The position numbers and the translations under genes are program-made. 64,000 nt of DNA from Metaphire vulgaris (Eukaryota > Annelida > Clitellata > Crassiclitellata > Megascolecidae): the NCBI GenBank assembly GCA_018105865.1, contig CM030833.1, positions 12,904,381-12,968,380 of the forward strand, read 5' to 3'. The notes beneath the pieces are model-generated. The model was given only the letters and a program-made list of their open reading frames with translations, was not told the origin of the DNA and ran no database searches. Within the stretch, counting starts at the first letter, position 1; every line of letters begins with the position of its first letter. This document shows positions 1-10,494 of this stretch, piece after piece.

Positions 1-256
1 CAGTAAGAGCTCTTATTTGTATGCTAATTAGGATTTAAATAGTGCCTTGATCCCATTGATTTTATACTGTCAAACATATAACTATTGTTAATGTGAAAGC
101 CAGGCTGCAAATTGTATGAGTAAAATAGACAAGAAAGCTAAATATAGTTTAGTATTTCAATTGTGATGTTTTAGTTGTGTCACATTTTTGGCAAAATTTC
201 AAACCCTTTGAAAGGATTTATAGAAATAAGGAGTTATTTTTATTTTAGTGTAGGAA
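1..256. other. AT-rich flank, nothing recognised
   Basis: No gene or clear repeat is visible. The last part may be the decayed 5' side of the LINE that follows. Confidence 0.4.
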
Positions 257-1140
257 TTGGCATTTCAGTCAAAGGAACTTATCGCTGTTCAGTTATTGTT
301 AAGGATTATCAGCAATTGTTCCTCTACATTATCAAAACTATCAAAAGCCTGCTATGTTCATATTCGTGACCTTCGCCACCTACGTCCTTGCCTAGATACT
401 AAAACTGCCTCTACAATTGCCACCTCAATAGTCCACTCCAAATTAGATTATTGTAACTCCCTCTACTATAACCTTCCCAAAGCCTCTATCAACAAATTGC
501 AATCAATACTAAATGCACTTGCTCGTGCTGTTACTAAGTCACCTAAATTCTCCCATATTTCACCCATACTAAAATCATTACATTGGCTTAATTGGCTTAA
601 AATAACTGAACGTATCCAATATAAGATAATAACACTTACACATAGCTCACTTCAGTCATCAAAACCTGTCTACCTTAGATCACTATTAACCCCTCAGCCT
701 CCTCAACCCACACGTTCATCATCTTACCTCACTCTGTCATGCCCACTCAATCACAATCAGTCATCCCTGAAAATTTGCAACCGTGCCTTCTCATACGCCT
801 CACCTGAACTTTGGAACTTGATCCCAGCTTCCCTCCGCAGACTTGGACACTTTCAAACAATAAAATCTGATTCCTCATTTCCTATAATTCCCGCATTATC
901 TCCTCAAGTCTTCAAGTCTAAGCTTAAATCATTCCTTTTTCTAAAATCTTATCCTCCATAGCTGTAACAACCTAGCCTCACTGCCCTTTGGATGTTGACT
1001 ATTGCCTGGCTGATAACATACCTTCCCCATAGCTATTTTAAGAGAGGCTGAGCGCCTGAGCAGCTACTGTTGTGATGCTTTCCAAGGCGCTATAGAAATC
1101 CACGAGATTTTACTTTACTTACTTTACTAACTTACTTTAC
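257..1140 (+). mobile_element. 5'-truncated CR1/L2-like LINE, 3' end
   Basis: An open frame (257-961) encodes about 234 residues that match the region after the reverse-transcriptase core in CR1/L2-type non-LTR retrotransposons: HSKLDYCNSLYYNLP, then SHISPILKSLHWL, then a late block with ELWNLIPASLRR. The fingers and palm of the polymerase and the endonuclease are missing, so this is a 5'-truncated copy, the usual result of aborted target-primed reverse transcription. The 3' UTR (962-1105) ends in GCGCTATAGAAATCC and a TTACTTTACTT-type microsatellite tail (about 1110-1140), typical of this LINE group. The frame is still open, which points to a fairly young copy. A second copy of the same 3' UTR lies at 31186-31355. 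Family assignment is from remembered protein patterns, not a search. Confidence 0.85.
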
Positions 1141-1511
1141 ATTATTCAGCCGATAGCCTTCATATTAAGTATAATAAATAAGGAGTTATTCAAGTCTCAT
1201 CAAAGTTGTTGATCCTTTAATTTGTATTGCAGTTTTATGTTTTTTTACAGATTTTTTGAATTTGGAAAGTTAGTTTTTGCCATAATTCTAGGTTACTTTG
1301 CAGATTTGGCACACTTTATATGATTCCAATTATTTTTGCAGTTTATGTAAATTTTTGTAAAAAGATTTAATTTACTATAAAATATTGAAAACATTTTACA
1401 TTAACAAAATTGTTCATTCACAGCTGAATAAATAGAAGTTGTTGCTGTTGGCTGTTATTGTGTGTGTCCATCTGTAAATTATCATAAGAGTTTAATTTTG
1501 TTATTTGATTA

Positions 1512-2049
1512 CTGTATTATCTCGCGTATAAGACGCACATTTTTCCATTAAAAATCGGCACAAGGTGTGGTTGCATATTATACATAGAAATAAATGTTAT
1601 GTACATACAATTTTATGTACATAACTTACATAATTTTAATTTAGCTGTATTTTTATGCATATAACACGCACGTTATACAGGCTTTTACCTACGCGGTCGG
1701 TGGTGGAGAAAAACTTTGTTTGCACATCAATTTTCAAAAAGAATTTGCCAGAAAATTGTGATTGTCTAGGTTACTCAATAGACATTCTGTCATTGATAGC
1801 TAAAAAATGATGTAGGCTTATTGTTTTATGGCATAATGACGGCCGGCAGTGGGGGGAAACTATCTACTCTTCCAATTTTAAGCAGAATTTGAAAGACAAT
1901 TGTGATTATCCAGGTTACTTAATAGAAATTCCCATAGGAAATTTTGGGTGCATATTATACATAGGTATTAACATTTTTACACTATGATAACTCTAGCAAC
2001 TAAGGGTGCGTATTATACATAGGTGTGTATTATACCCGAGATAATACGG
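1512..2049. mobile_element. Tc1/mariner-pogo type MITE
   Basis: The ends are inverted repeats: CTGTATTATCTCGCGTATAA on the left and, read on the complement, CCGTATTATCTCGGGTATAA on the right. TA dinucleotides flank both ends (1510-1511 and 2050-2051), as expected of a TA target-site duplication. No transposase is visible. The interior holds a diverged direct repeat: about 1690-1790 and about 1838-1935 share AATTGTGATT followed by GGTTACT.AATAGA.ATTC. Confidence 0.8.
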
Positions 2050-2104
2050 TAATTATAGATTTTTGCTGCAATAAGAATAACGTGTTTTGCTTTTGTGAAC
2101 GCAG

Positions 2105-2202
2105 CTCCAAACGTGGCCGGTCGTACCTCTGATTATGTCAATTCGGTTCTGCAGAAGGTTGCCAAGGGTGACCGAACGGGTGGCATCACTCTAGACGACT
2201 GA
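2105..2202 (+). CDS. Terminal coding exon of an unrecognised gene
   Basis: After a plausible acceptor (TTTTGTGAACGCAG, ending at 2104) an open frame runs to a TGA at 2200-2202. It reads about 33 residues, including NVAGRTSDYVNSVLQKVAKG and then a Thr-Gly-Gly-Ile-Thr-Leu-Asp-Asp end. Base composition is clearly less AT-rich than the flanks and codon use looks coding. I do not recognise the protein. The rest of the gene must lie to the left, and its nearest upstream intron would contain the MITE at 1512-2049. A single short exon is weak evidence, so a chance open frame is possible, but the composition shift and the AG placement favour a real exon. Confidence 0.5.
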
Positions 2203-2875
2203 AGGGCTTTCGAGGCAAATTTATTGTCTGCGACTGTGAGCTGGAAGTTCTTAACTTTGTGCCAGCATAGTTAACGGCGCTGTTTTCGTTGCTCGTGTTT
2301 CAGATTGCAAACAGATCTACAAATCACACTTGCTTCACGACTCTCAAGTAGTAACTGCATACTTTGCTGGAGGAACTGATGTCATACTCTGCCAGTTTAC
2401 TAATGGTAGCTACATTTTCTATGCTGCTTTGCTCAGCCATTGTCAGTTTTTGACTGTTGCAATGTTTTCACTGTATTTGCTGAACGCATCTTGCCTTGTG
2501 CATTTGTGCATTCATTTCTTCGCTTTAATATAATGTAACATTTGTTAGAATTAAGCTTTTTGTGAATCTAAGCTTAGTTATCATGTGTATAAAATTATGT
2601 GCATGTCCGTGCGCGTGTGCGCGCATACACACACACACACGGAGAAATATACTGCACATATATGGATATAACTTGAAAGTGTGTGTGTGTGTGTGTGTAT
2701 GCACACGAATATAGTCAGTATTTAATGCATTTCAGTTTACAATGTGTAATAGTGATAACTGTATATTGTATAACAAAGAGTGTACGTGGATTTTGATGTT
2801 ATTTGTGTCACCTTGGGTGAAAAATGTTGATTGCAAGTATTAGTCTAATAAATTTGCATATGCAAAAGATCGGTG
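2203..2875 (+). other. Probable 3' UTR with AATAAA at 2847
   Basis: This follows the stop codon of the exon ending at 2202. It is AT-rich, contains CA/GT microsatellites (2620-2700), and has an AATAAA hexamer at 2847-2852. Its role as a UTR is inferred from position only. Confidence 0.4.
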
Positions 2876-5800
2876 CATTTGAAGTTTAGTTAGCATGTCT
2901 TCTGAAGTGTTGATGCATATAATTGAATAGAATAGCATTTGAAGAATGATGTAGCATTTGAAGAATGATGTGTAAATATTTTTTATTTGAATCAGGAAGG
3001 AATGCTGTCGTAATAGCTTTCAATCCTGGTCAGTAATAATGATAAGTTAATGGAAGTGATGGATGTGCAATTAAACGAATGATGCACTTATGTGATGCAC
3101 ATTTCAATTATTATACGGAGTAAAATATATTCCGTTTGAATATTGAAATAAAATTGCTAGAATCTTGACCCACACAATTCTTAATATTAATTGAATTGAT
3201 GCCTTGATTTGACATTCTGTTTTTTCTGGTCATTGAGCCATTTTTTGCAAATACAAATAACATATGTTGGCTCTTTTGAAACAGATTTAACTGCATTTGT
3301 ATTTTAAATAAAACTATGTGCTTAGAGCTTCTTAACACATTCACAGTTTTTGTTTGTTTAAGAAGATTTTAACCTCTGAGTCCAGCAGGCTGAACTTAAT
3401 GAGCACTTTAGATAGTTGTGATTTATTTGTTCAATTTTCAAAGAAAAGTGCTTGCTGTGATTTTAACAGTTACAATGAATAATGCCTTTTGATGATGCTT
3501 GAAAGGCGTCTTTGAACTTTATGAAGTGTTTTTGTCCTATATCAATTAAGATTCAAAGTGTTGTAGAATTGATAAAAGTTGCTGTTGATGATTTTTATAC
3601 GTTTTTGCATAAGACTTTTGAGAGGCATTTCCAACTGATACATGATAATGTGATAATGGACAGTAACAATACATTTCTTGCTAGTTAGTTTAAAGTCATA
3701 TAAGTACTGTGTATATAATTTAACTTAGCATTTGCATAGTGTTTTAAAATATATTGTCGTCACAGTGATCTTTGTTTTAGTTTGCTTTTTGTTTCTAGTT
3801 TCATTGTTTTTTGTTAATATCTTGTTTAGCTGGTGAGTATAGCTTCTTCAAATGTACCACAGGCTACCTATAATAACTTCTGAGTTTTCTGTTGGAGTTG
3901 TGCAGTTGCAGATTATGGTATGGGAGAAGAAACAGTTGTCCAAGGCATGATTATAAAGAGATTCCTGTCACAGATAGTTCATTTTAGGAATTTTTGACTA
4001 CCAATCAAAGTCTTGAATAATCTGGAAATTTAAATAAATAGTAATGGGTGACAAATGTGATTCTTTCAAAACCTTTACACAGTGATTCTAGCTGTGTGCT
4101 TAACATGTAATTTTTCACACGGGCTATAATTTTCTAGTATTTTTCTTGCCTTTCCATACAGATTCTTATGCCCGTATTTAGTTGATGAGCATATGTATGT
4201 GTCTTCATTAAGTTCTAATTTCTTTGTGTCATTTCTCACCTTTTAAAGTAGGGTTCTGCATCTTCTACCTTTCTGCTTGATTGTTCCTTTGCATTACTTC
4301 TGTGATGTGTTTAATTCTGCTATGAATGACATGAATGCCCTTCCTGTCATGGTAAGCAGGCTTATTCTTCTTGAGCAGCTATAAAGTTTCTTGCCTCTGT
4401 TCATATGGAGTAGAATTATAGCTGATTTTCTCGAGTTCTCCTTTACTGCATCTGCAAGTTCTTTATCATCCTCATCGAGGATAATCTTCATAACTGATTT
4501 GCTACTTTTCCACGAATTGTTCATCACTATGGTCAGCATTTCTTGATGTTTTGGTGGAATGTTTCTGCCATCCTATGTTGAGCAGTTGTTCAAAGTATTC
4601 CATCTATCATCTCCTTTTGTGAACCATTGGCCTACTATACCTTCTCTATAGCTGTCCTATGGATATTGTCTTGCAATGTTATCAAAGGGATGGTGGATTC
4701 ATTTGGAAGACATTTCATTTTGAAAAACTTTCCGTTCAGGTAAAGTAGCTTACCTTGCCTGAACGGAAAGTTTTTCGGAAACTGCTGTTATTGGTTTTCC
4801 TGTGTGCTTTTTTCCTATTTCTTATGTTTATCAATTGAAATTTTAAGACCCTTCATGGAGAACTTTTGCCTTGTTCCCCCTCTACACTTGGTTTTTGATT
4901 GAGAAATGTGACCCTGGTATGATTAATGGCCTGTATTAAGACAGACATGAACATTGCTTAGCATCTATGACTAAAAGAAGATATTTGTTTTGATGTTGGT
5001 AGTTGAAAGCTTAGTGAAATACCTTGTATGAGCATTCTGTGAGGCCCTTGAAATGAAAATTCTCAAATATATTTTTATAACTTGACAAAGATTGTTCAAA
5101 TTAATTTAGTCTCTGATTTCTTGCTTTTTGGGCATTTCAAATGAATAGTTGTTAGAAGATTTGTGAGTTGTTATGTGAACATTTTGAGTTTTTTTTGTGC
5201 AGTAGTGTTCATAGTGCAGGCGGTAAAATTGCTGAAACTTTGGTTATTATAATTTACTCTAATTCAGAAATTTGTCCTTCCTACAGTTTCTTGTCTCATT
5301 TTGCCTCCTATTAAGTTTTAACTTGACATAATTTCACAGGAGTTTGAAGTAGATAACATTTGTTTCTATTAATTGGATTTGCCTTCTAAGTTGCAACAAT
5401 ATTTGTCTTTAAACTGGCCATTAGTCATGATTTAATGTGTCTGAATAGCCATAATAATATGGTGATTGAGGAATCTGCATGCATTGTAATGTGATTGCTT
5501 ATATGTACAGTAGCTTCTTTGAGCTTGAATCTTCGTTGGATGCTGCTGTGCAGTGTTTTCATACTATTTGATGGAAGATGGTGTAGCAGTGAATCACATT
5601 GCAATTTTGCATCATTGTTTAAAAAAATTTACTCAAATGATTTTCTGCATTTCATTTCATAAAGCATTTCCTTTGCTAGGGTGTAAATATAAAGTAAGAT
5701 AAATTTTGGCTGCAGTGCAGTATTTGAAGGGTGTTGATCTTAAGTGTATTTTGTTTAGATCAGGATGATAATGCCTGTATTTTAGCTGTTGTGTTGATAA

Positions 5801-6720
5801 ATTTAAGGTGTTGCCTTGTCCTGTCATTGAGATTTTTGAAAATCTTTTTTTTTGAATTTCTTAATCAGTATCTTGATTCACTCTGTGATCTTTTATGATA
5901 AGAGGATTTTATTGTCTGTCTGCTTAGAGCGAAAATAACGGCTGCCGTGTGGTTAGGAATTGTTTGTTGTCAACATCTTATGCCTTAAGAATAATTTAAT
6001 TATGTCAAATAATCTCTTATATCTTAGTTATGTAGAGATTATATTCTGTCTCTCTCCTTTTATGTCTAGGATTCATACCTTCAGATTAACTAATTCATGT
6101 AATGGTTTGTGATATTTAAAACTGTCTTAAAGTGATCTGTTATTTTTGTGTGAAAAAATTAAACAAAAATTTTATCGATTTTGAATTCTTATTTTTATAC
6201 TTTACATTTTTGGGTAAAATTGTTGAAACATCTATTTCTGGTATTTTAACGAAATTGATTGATTTTAAATATCCTTATTCAGCCAATTCATGATTTTGGT
6301 AACAGAAGTTTTTACAATGTGTGCAACCCAGTGTTAATTTTGATATCAGTTTCTTGATAAAAATTATATTAGTATTGCATCAGAGTGTTAATTTAAGGTA
6401 TATGCTATTAAGTATGCCTATGCTTTGAGTTCAGTAAATGTGTCTTATATTGTCTTCTATGTTAAATATATTTTTTGCAAATTATTATTGGTACTAGGCA
6501 AACATTACAGGTACATCGATAATTCATTCTTTATCTTTTACTTTGTCAATTTTTGACTGCTTCCAAGGCCTGACTAAAATCATAACTCCCGGCCTGTCTT
6601 GTTGTTTTCCATTCTTGACTGATCTCTGGGATTACTCTGATCTTTTGCTTATAGATTTGGACGTTGGAGTACTACTATTGATTGACACCATTGTGCATTA
6701 TGACTGGGACTAAACTGTAA
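2876..6720. other. AT-rich region without recognised genes
   Basis: About 3.8 kb of AT-rich sequence. No coding exon with credible splice sites or composition was seen on either strand. It may be a long 3' UTR or intergenic spacer. The one structured item is the short hairpin at 4722-4776. Confidence 0.4.
4722..4776. other. Short near-perfect hairpin
   Basis: GAAAAACTTTCCGTTCAGG (4722-4740) is repeated as its exact complement within 4755-4776, giving a 22-bp stem with one G-T wobble and an 11-base loop. It sits alone in AT-rich DNA. The stem is short for a microRNA precursor. It could also be a tiny palindromic insertion. Confidence 0.55.
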
Positions 6721-6722
6721 AA

Positions 6723-6725
6723 GTC

Positions 6726-6765
<40 letters not shown>

Positions 6766-7140
6766 TAGACAATTTCTATAGCGCAGTAAACATAGCTTAG
6801 GCTAAAGACAAAAGCGCTTTGACACATGTCACTTATATCCGATGTTAAATAAGTGTGTTTTTAGATTCCTTCTAAAAAAGTCCCGACAGAGTCAGAATTA
6901 GTCACGCAATCTGGCAAAGAGTTCCATAGGAACGGATTGCCTCGCGTGACAGATCTTTCACAGAACTTAGAGGTCATGGATGGAGGAGGGACAAGCAGCT
7001 GGACCCGACTTCCAGACCGTAGCTGCGATCGTCGTTCATTCACCGTGGATCTTAAATTTGTACCAACGTGGCTAGGTAGTCCGGGACGAAGGGGTCGTTT
7101 AAAGCTCGGTGTGTGAACCAGCAGCGCTTGTAAACAATGC
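6723..7140 (-). mobile_element. LINE 3' end, minus strand, (ATT)n tail
   Basis: On the minus strand, 7043-6850 encodes the last part of a CR1/L2-like reverse transcriptase, with the block GNPFLWNSLPDCVTNSDSVG. A frame break follows, then the 3' UTR (AAAGCGCTTTTGTC, then GCGCTATAGAAATTG), and the copy ends in an ATT microsatellite tail (6723-6762). This layout matches the LINE tails at 14340 and 1110. Confidence 0.75.
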
Positions 7141-7258
7141 GTTCCTGTTATTACAATATTAATCTCATTATTATTGTGGTTGTTAACCTGAAGCTCTGCC
7201 CGTTTCCAACATATTTCCTTATTTTACATCATTAGGGAAACCAATTAACATGCACGTA

Positions 7259-7658
7259 GGGGCTGTCAATTAATTACGTCAACAATTTAGGGGAGGGGGT
7301 TTGAAAAAGTTTGACAGTTGTTGACAGGGGTCAAGAGAAGTTGACGTCAGCAATTTCACTTTTTACAAATAATCAAAAAATAGGAAATTTCATGGAATAC
7401 TACTTATTACAATGGAAAAAAGTATGGCAAGAAAGGTCATCGCCACCATGTTTTGACACTCGATGAGCAAAAAAGAGAAAAAATGGTCATCAACGCAAAT
7501 ATAATAACCTTGTCATTGGTCTTAGGGGGTCAAAAGTTTGTGACGTAATTATGGGTGGGTAAGTGATTTTTGACGTAATTATGGGGGTAAGTGAAAGTTG
7601 ACAGTTGTTGACAAGGGTGAGGGGGTCAAAAATTGTTGACATAATTAATGGACAGCCC
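7259..7658. mobile_element. MITE with GGGGCTGTC ends, copy 1
   Basis: The left end GGGGCTGTCAATTAATTACG mirrors the right end TAATTAATGGACAGCCC. TA precedes the left end. No coding sequence is present. Related copies lie at 20961-21389 and 50033-50542. Confidence 0.75.
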
Positions 7659-9321
7659 TGAAGGCACTCTGCTGAAGCATTTGACAGGATAAACCTATTC
7701 TAGATTGGCGGTGAAACCTAGACTTGGACTAGTGGAATGGTGGTGGAGTGTTTTTGAGTGGATAAAAAGAATCGAATTCTGGGCCCACGACAGAACGAAT
7801 GGGTAAGAAGCAATTTTCTGACTGAAATTATGGTGTGCAGGTTCGTTGGTTAGTCCTCTAGTATATAAAAAACTAGTGATGAAGGCGGTATAGGGAGCCT
7901 ACTATTGAAAATTTCCAAATCAGTTAATAACAAAGACGCTGAAGCTGTTGAGTAATATTAATTTGTACCATGAGCTCTTTTACATACTCTCGATGCATAT
8001 TATTATCATAGAGTCTCAAAGTGCCGTAACACTAGAAAGACCAATATACTGCGTGTGCCATTACAGTACCGGTACTCATGAGGGAGCTCGATCCCACGTG
8101 TCTCATGACTAGTCTAATGGCAAACAGGGCCGCAGAGAGAAATTCCGTACCCCTGAGCAGAGTAGTCGCAGGGGCCCTAGAAAGATAAAAACTGGTGACG
8201 ACCTTTCTTCTTCTTAGACTTTTCAAGGCTTTGGAGGAGTAAAGTAAGTAACAAAGGGTGGTGATTACCTTTTTTGCTTGTAGGCGTCAGTCGACGGGCC
8301 CCCATCTGCCTTTCGACGTAGGCCTATAGAGTTAGTTTAAAAACTGGGACGATTTGGGGGCCTTTCTTCTGATTTTTAGAAAACTTTTCCACCAATGTTT
8401 CTGTTATTTAGTTTTTACATGTAAATTGGCTGGCTAAATAGGTAAAAAGACTGAAAAGTAAGTCACAACCTGTAAAGGGGGCATGATGTTGAATGAATCT
8501 GAAGTAAATTAACCGCTCTAAGCAAAAAAAGTCGCCAACTTTTTCCAAACTTGACCGGTCGAAAGTGTCTTGCCCCCTGAAAAACAGTGAATACGTCTCT
8601 GCCTACGGATCGCCGGGGTCCTGAGCATTTGCCCCTCCTCTCGGCGGTCCTGATGGCAAATATATCGATTTTTTACTAAGCCTACACTATTTGAAAACTG
8701 TACATAACATAATGCATGTTTATAAACGTCGGTAAAAATACATGTTTTCTCCACCGGAAACTGAACGGTTGGCCCCCGTGAAAATCCTAGGGCCGCCACT
8801 GAAAGGGCCTCATGATGCAAATGCTTTAAAACAAACAACTCAGTTGATAAAACCTTCAAATTCAGAAGAACATCTACACAGGTTTAGCCGCTGGCCATAG
8901 CCAGAAGTCTGGTTGGAACCAAGTACGCCCCCATCCCCCACTCCCACTGCCAACCCAGTTGGAATATCTTCTGCATTGGTCACTTGAATAAGATCACGAA
9001 AAATCTTCAGCATGTATACATGGAAGTTAACAGCGGGGCTCATTTGAAAAACCATTGAGTTATTTCTCACCAAGCAATGCATCATAATAATGGCGGACCC
9101 CTAAAGTTAACACAGCGGGGCAAAACCGTAGCTACTGTAGCCTACTTTAGTTTCAACGGAGATTAGCATGCCTAAAACTAGAATCATGCATATAATAATC
9201 GCATAAAACTGGTCTGCAGAGGATTAAAGACAATAATATTCGAAGGTGCTTATAAGCTCATCAATATGAATGTTTTACAGAGGGAAGAATACCAGCCATA
9301 TATGAACGCATCATCTTACAG
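7659..9321. other. Intergenic, degraded repeat debris
   Basis: No gene recognised. Pieces resemble the small repeats found elsewhere in the window: TTTTTTGCTTGT near 8270, and a GGCCGCCACTG end near 8790 like the GGCGGTTCC-type MITEs. Confidence 0.35.
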
Positions 9322-10280
9322 CAGGGGCACTCAAACTTTTTGAAGCCGGTCCACATGAGTCTTCCATTGTTAGTGGGGGTCCGTTAATTCCTATGCCTAC
9401 TACAGCGTAGTAGGTAACTATGACTAACTACGGGCCAGTGTCTTATCCAGATTCCAGGCCTTGGGGGAATTGAGGCGGCTTTCGGGGATGGGGGAATCGA
9501 CTTGGTTGGAGGTGAAAAGACACAGTTCAATGCAAAATTTGTGTAAGTGCTGGAATTTTTTTTTTGGGGGGGGGAATTTTGAGGTTTTTGGAAGGGGAAA
9601 TCTCCCCTCCTAACAGGCCTGTATAAAACACTGCTACAGGTTCTCTCAATAGACTGTTATAAGTGATCCAAGGCAACAGATAAAAATGACAAATCTCAAA
9701 ATGAAGGCCCCTAAATAATAAATTTTAGACTTTATGACAGGATATTGACAATACCAATACACCAGGGTCTAATCCAGGCCATTTCCAGGGGAAATTGCCT
9801 TTCCAACCCCCTCTCCCAGAAATTTCAAATTCCCCCTCCCCGGAAATGTTGGCATACTACATCAACTAACAGCAGCCCCTAGCTGGCTTTTTCCCCCGGC
9901 CCTGTCAGTTCCCCCGGAGTCCAGAGTCTAGATTAAACACTGCAATTCACCGCAATACACTGCCTGAAAATCTGTTCTCAAGGTCATTAGTTTTCGCAGC
10001 AGGGTCTGGGGCAGAACCCCAGCTGCAAAAATTTTCAGTAGGCCTAATATTATAAATAGACGGTGAGCTCTGGTGCAGATCTTAAAGAGTAGGCCCAAGT
10101 AAGCTAATATTTATTATCAAAACTGGATTTAAGTGGTTTAGTGTGGATTTTCCTGTGTTGAAAGCCACCAAAATTCAGGTTCAAACTTTTGAGAAATATA
10201 TTCAAAGAGCTGCGGCGGTCCACGTGAACCATCCTTGCGGTCCGGATTGTGGGCCGCGGGCCGCGGTTTCAGTAGCCCTG
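9322..10280. mobile_element. hAT-like non-autonomous element, copy A
   Basis: Ends are CAGGGGCACTCAAACTTTT (left) and, on the complement, CAGGGCTACTGAAACC (right). Flanking octamers TCTTACAG and GTCTACAG agree in 5 of 8 positions, compatible with an old hAT 8-bp duplication. Subterminal blocks hold GCCGGTCCACA and GCGGTCCACGTGAACC, a type common in hAT MITEs. A second copy occupies about 16845-18037 and shares many internal blocks. The right end stops 9 bases from the stop codon of the EF-hand exon at 10290, so it lies in that gene's 3' UTR. Confidence 0.7.
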
Positions 10281-10289
10281 GTCTACAGT

Positions 10290-10494
10290 CTAATCAACAG
10301 GAATGTCCCAAAATGCGGCGAATTCCGAATAGTTGAGCCTGTTATCTCCGTCCTTATCTGCCTGGCGGAATAGGGCTTCGATCTGTTGGTGAGTGCAGCC
10401 CTTCGGTAGCATCTTCACGTAGACTTCGTTTAGATCAACGTAACCATCTTTGTTTTCGTCGAATTCGTTGAAGGCGTCAACGATCTGTTCTTTT
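10290..10494 (-). CDS. EF-hand gene terminal exon A (canonical C-lobe)
   Basis: Acceptor TTTATTGACAG, one phase-completing base, then 67 residues to TAG at 10290-10292, ending FWDIPVD. Loops DENKDGYVDLNE and DKDGDNRLNYSE have canonical calcium ligands. The linker between them is 22 residues, two shorter than in calmodulin. It uses the same entry phase as exon B. Confidence 0.85.
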
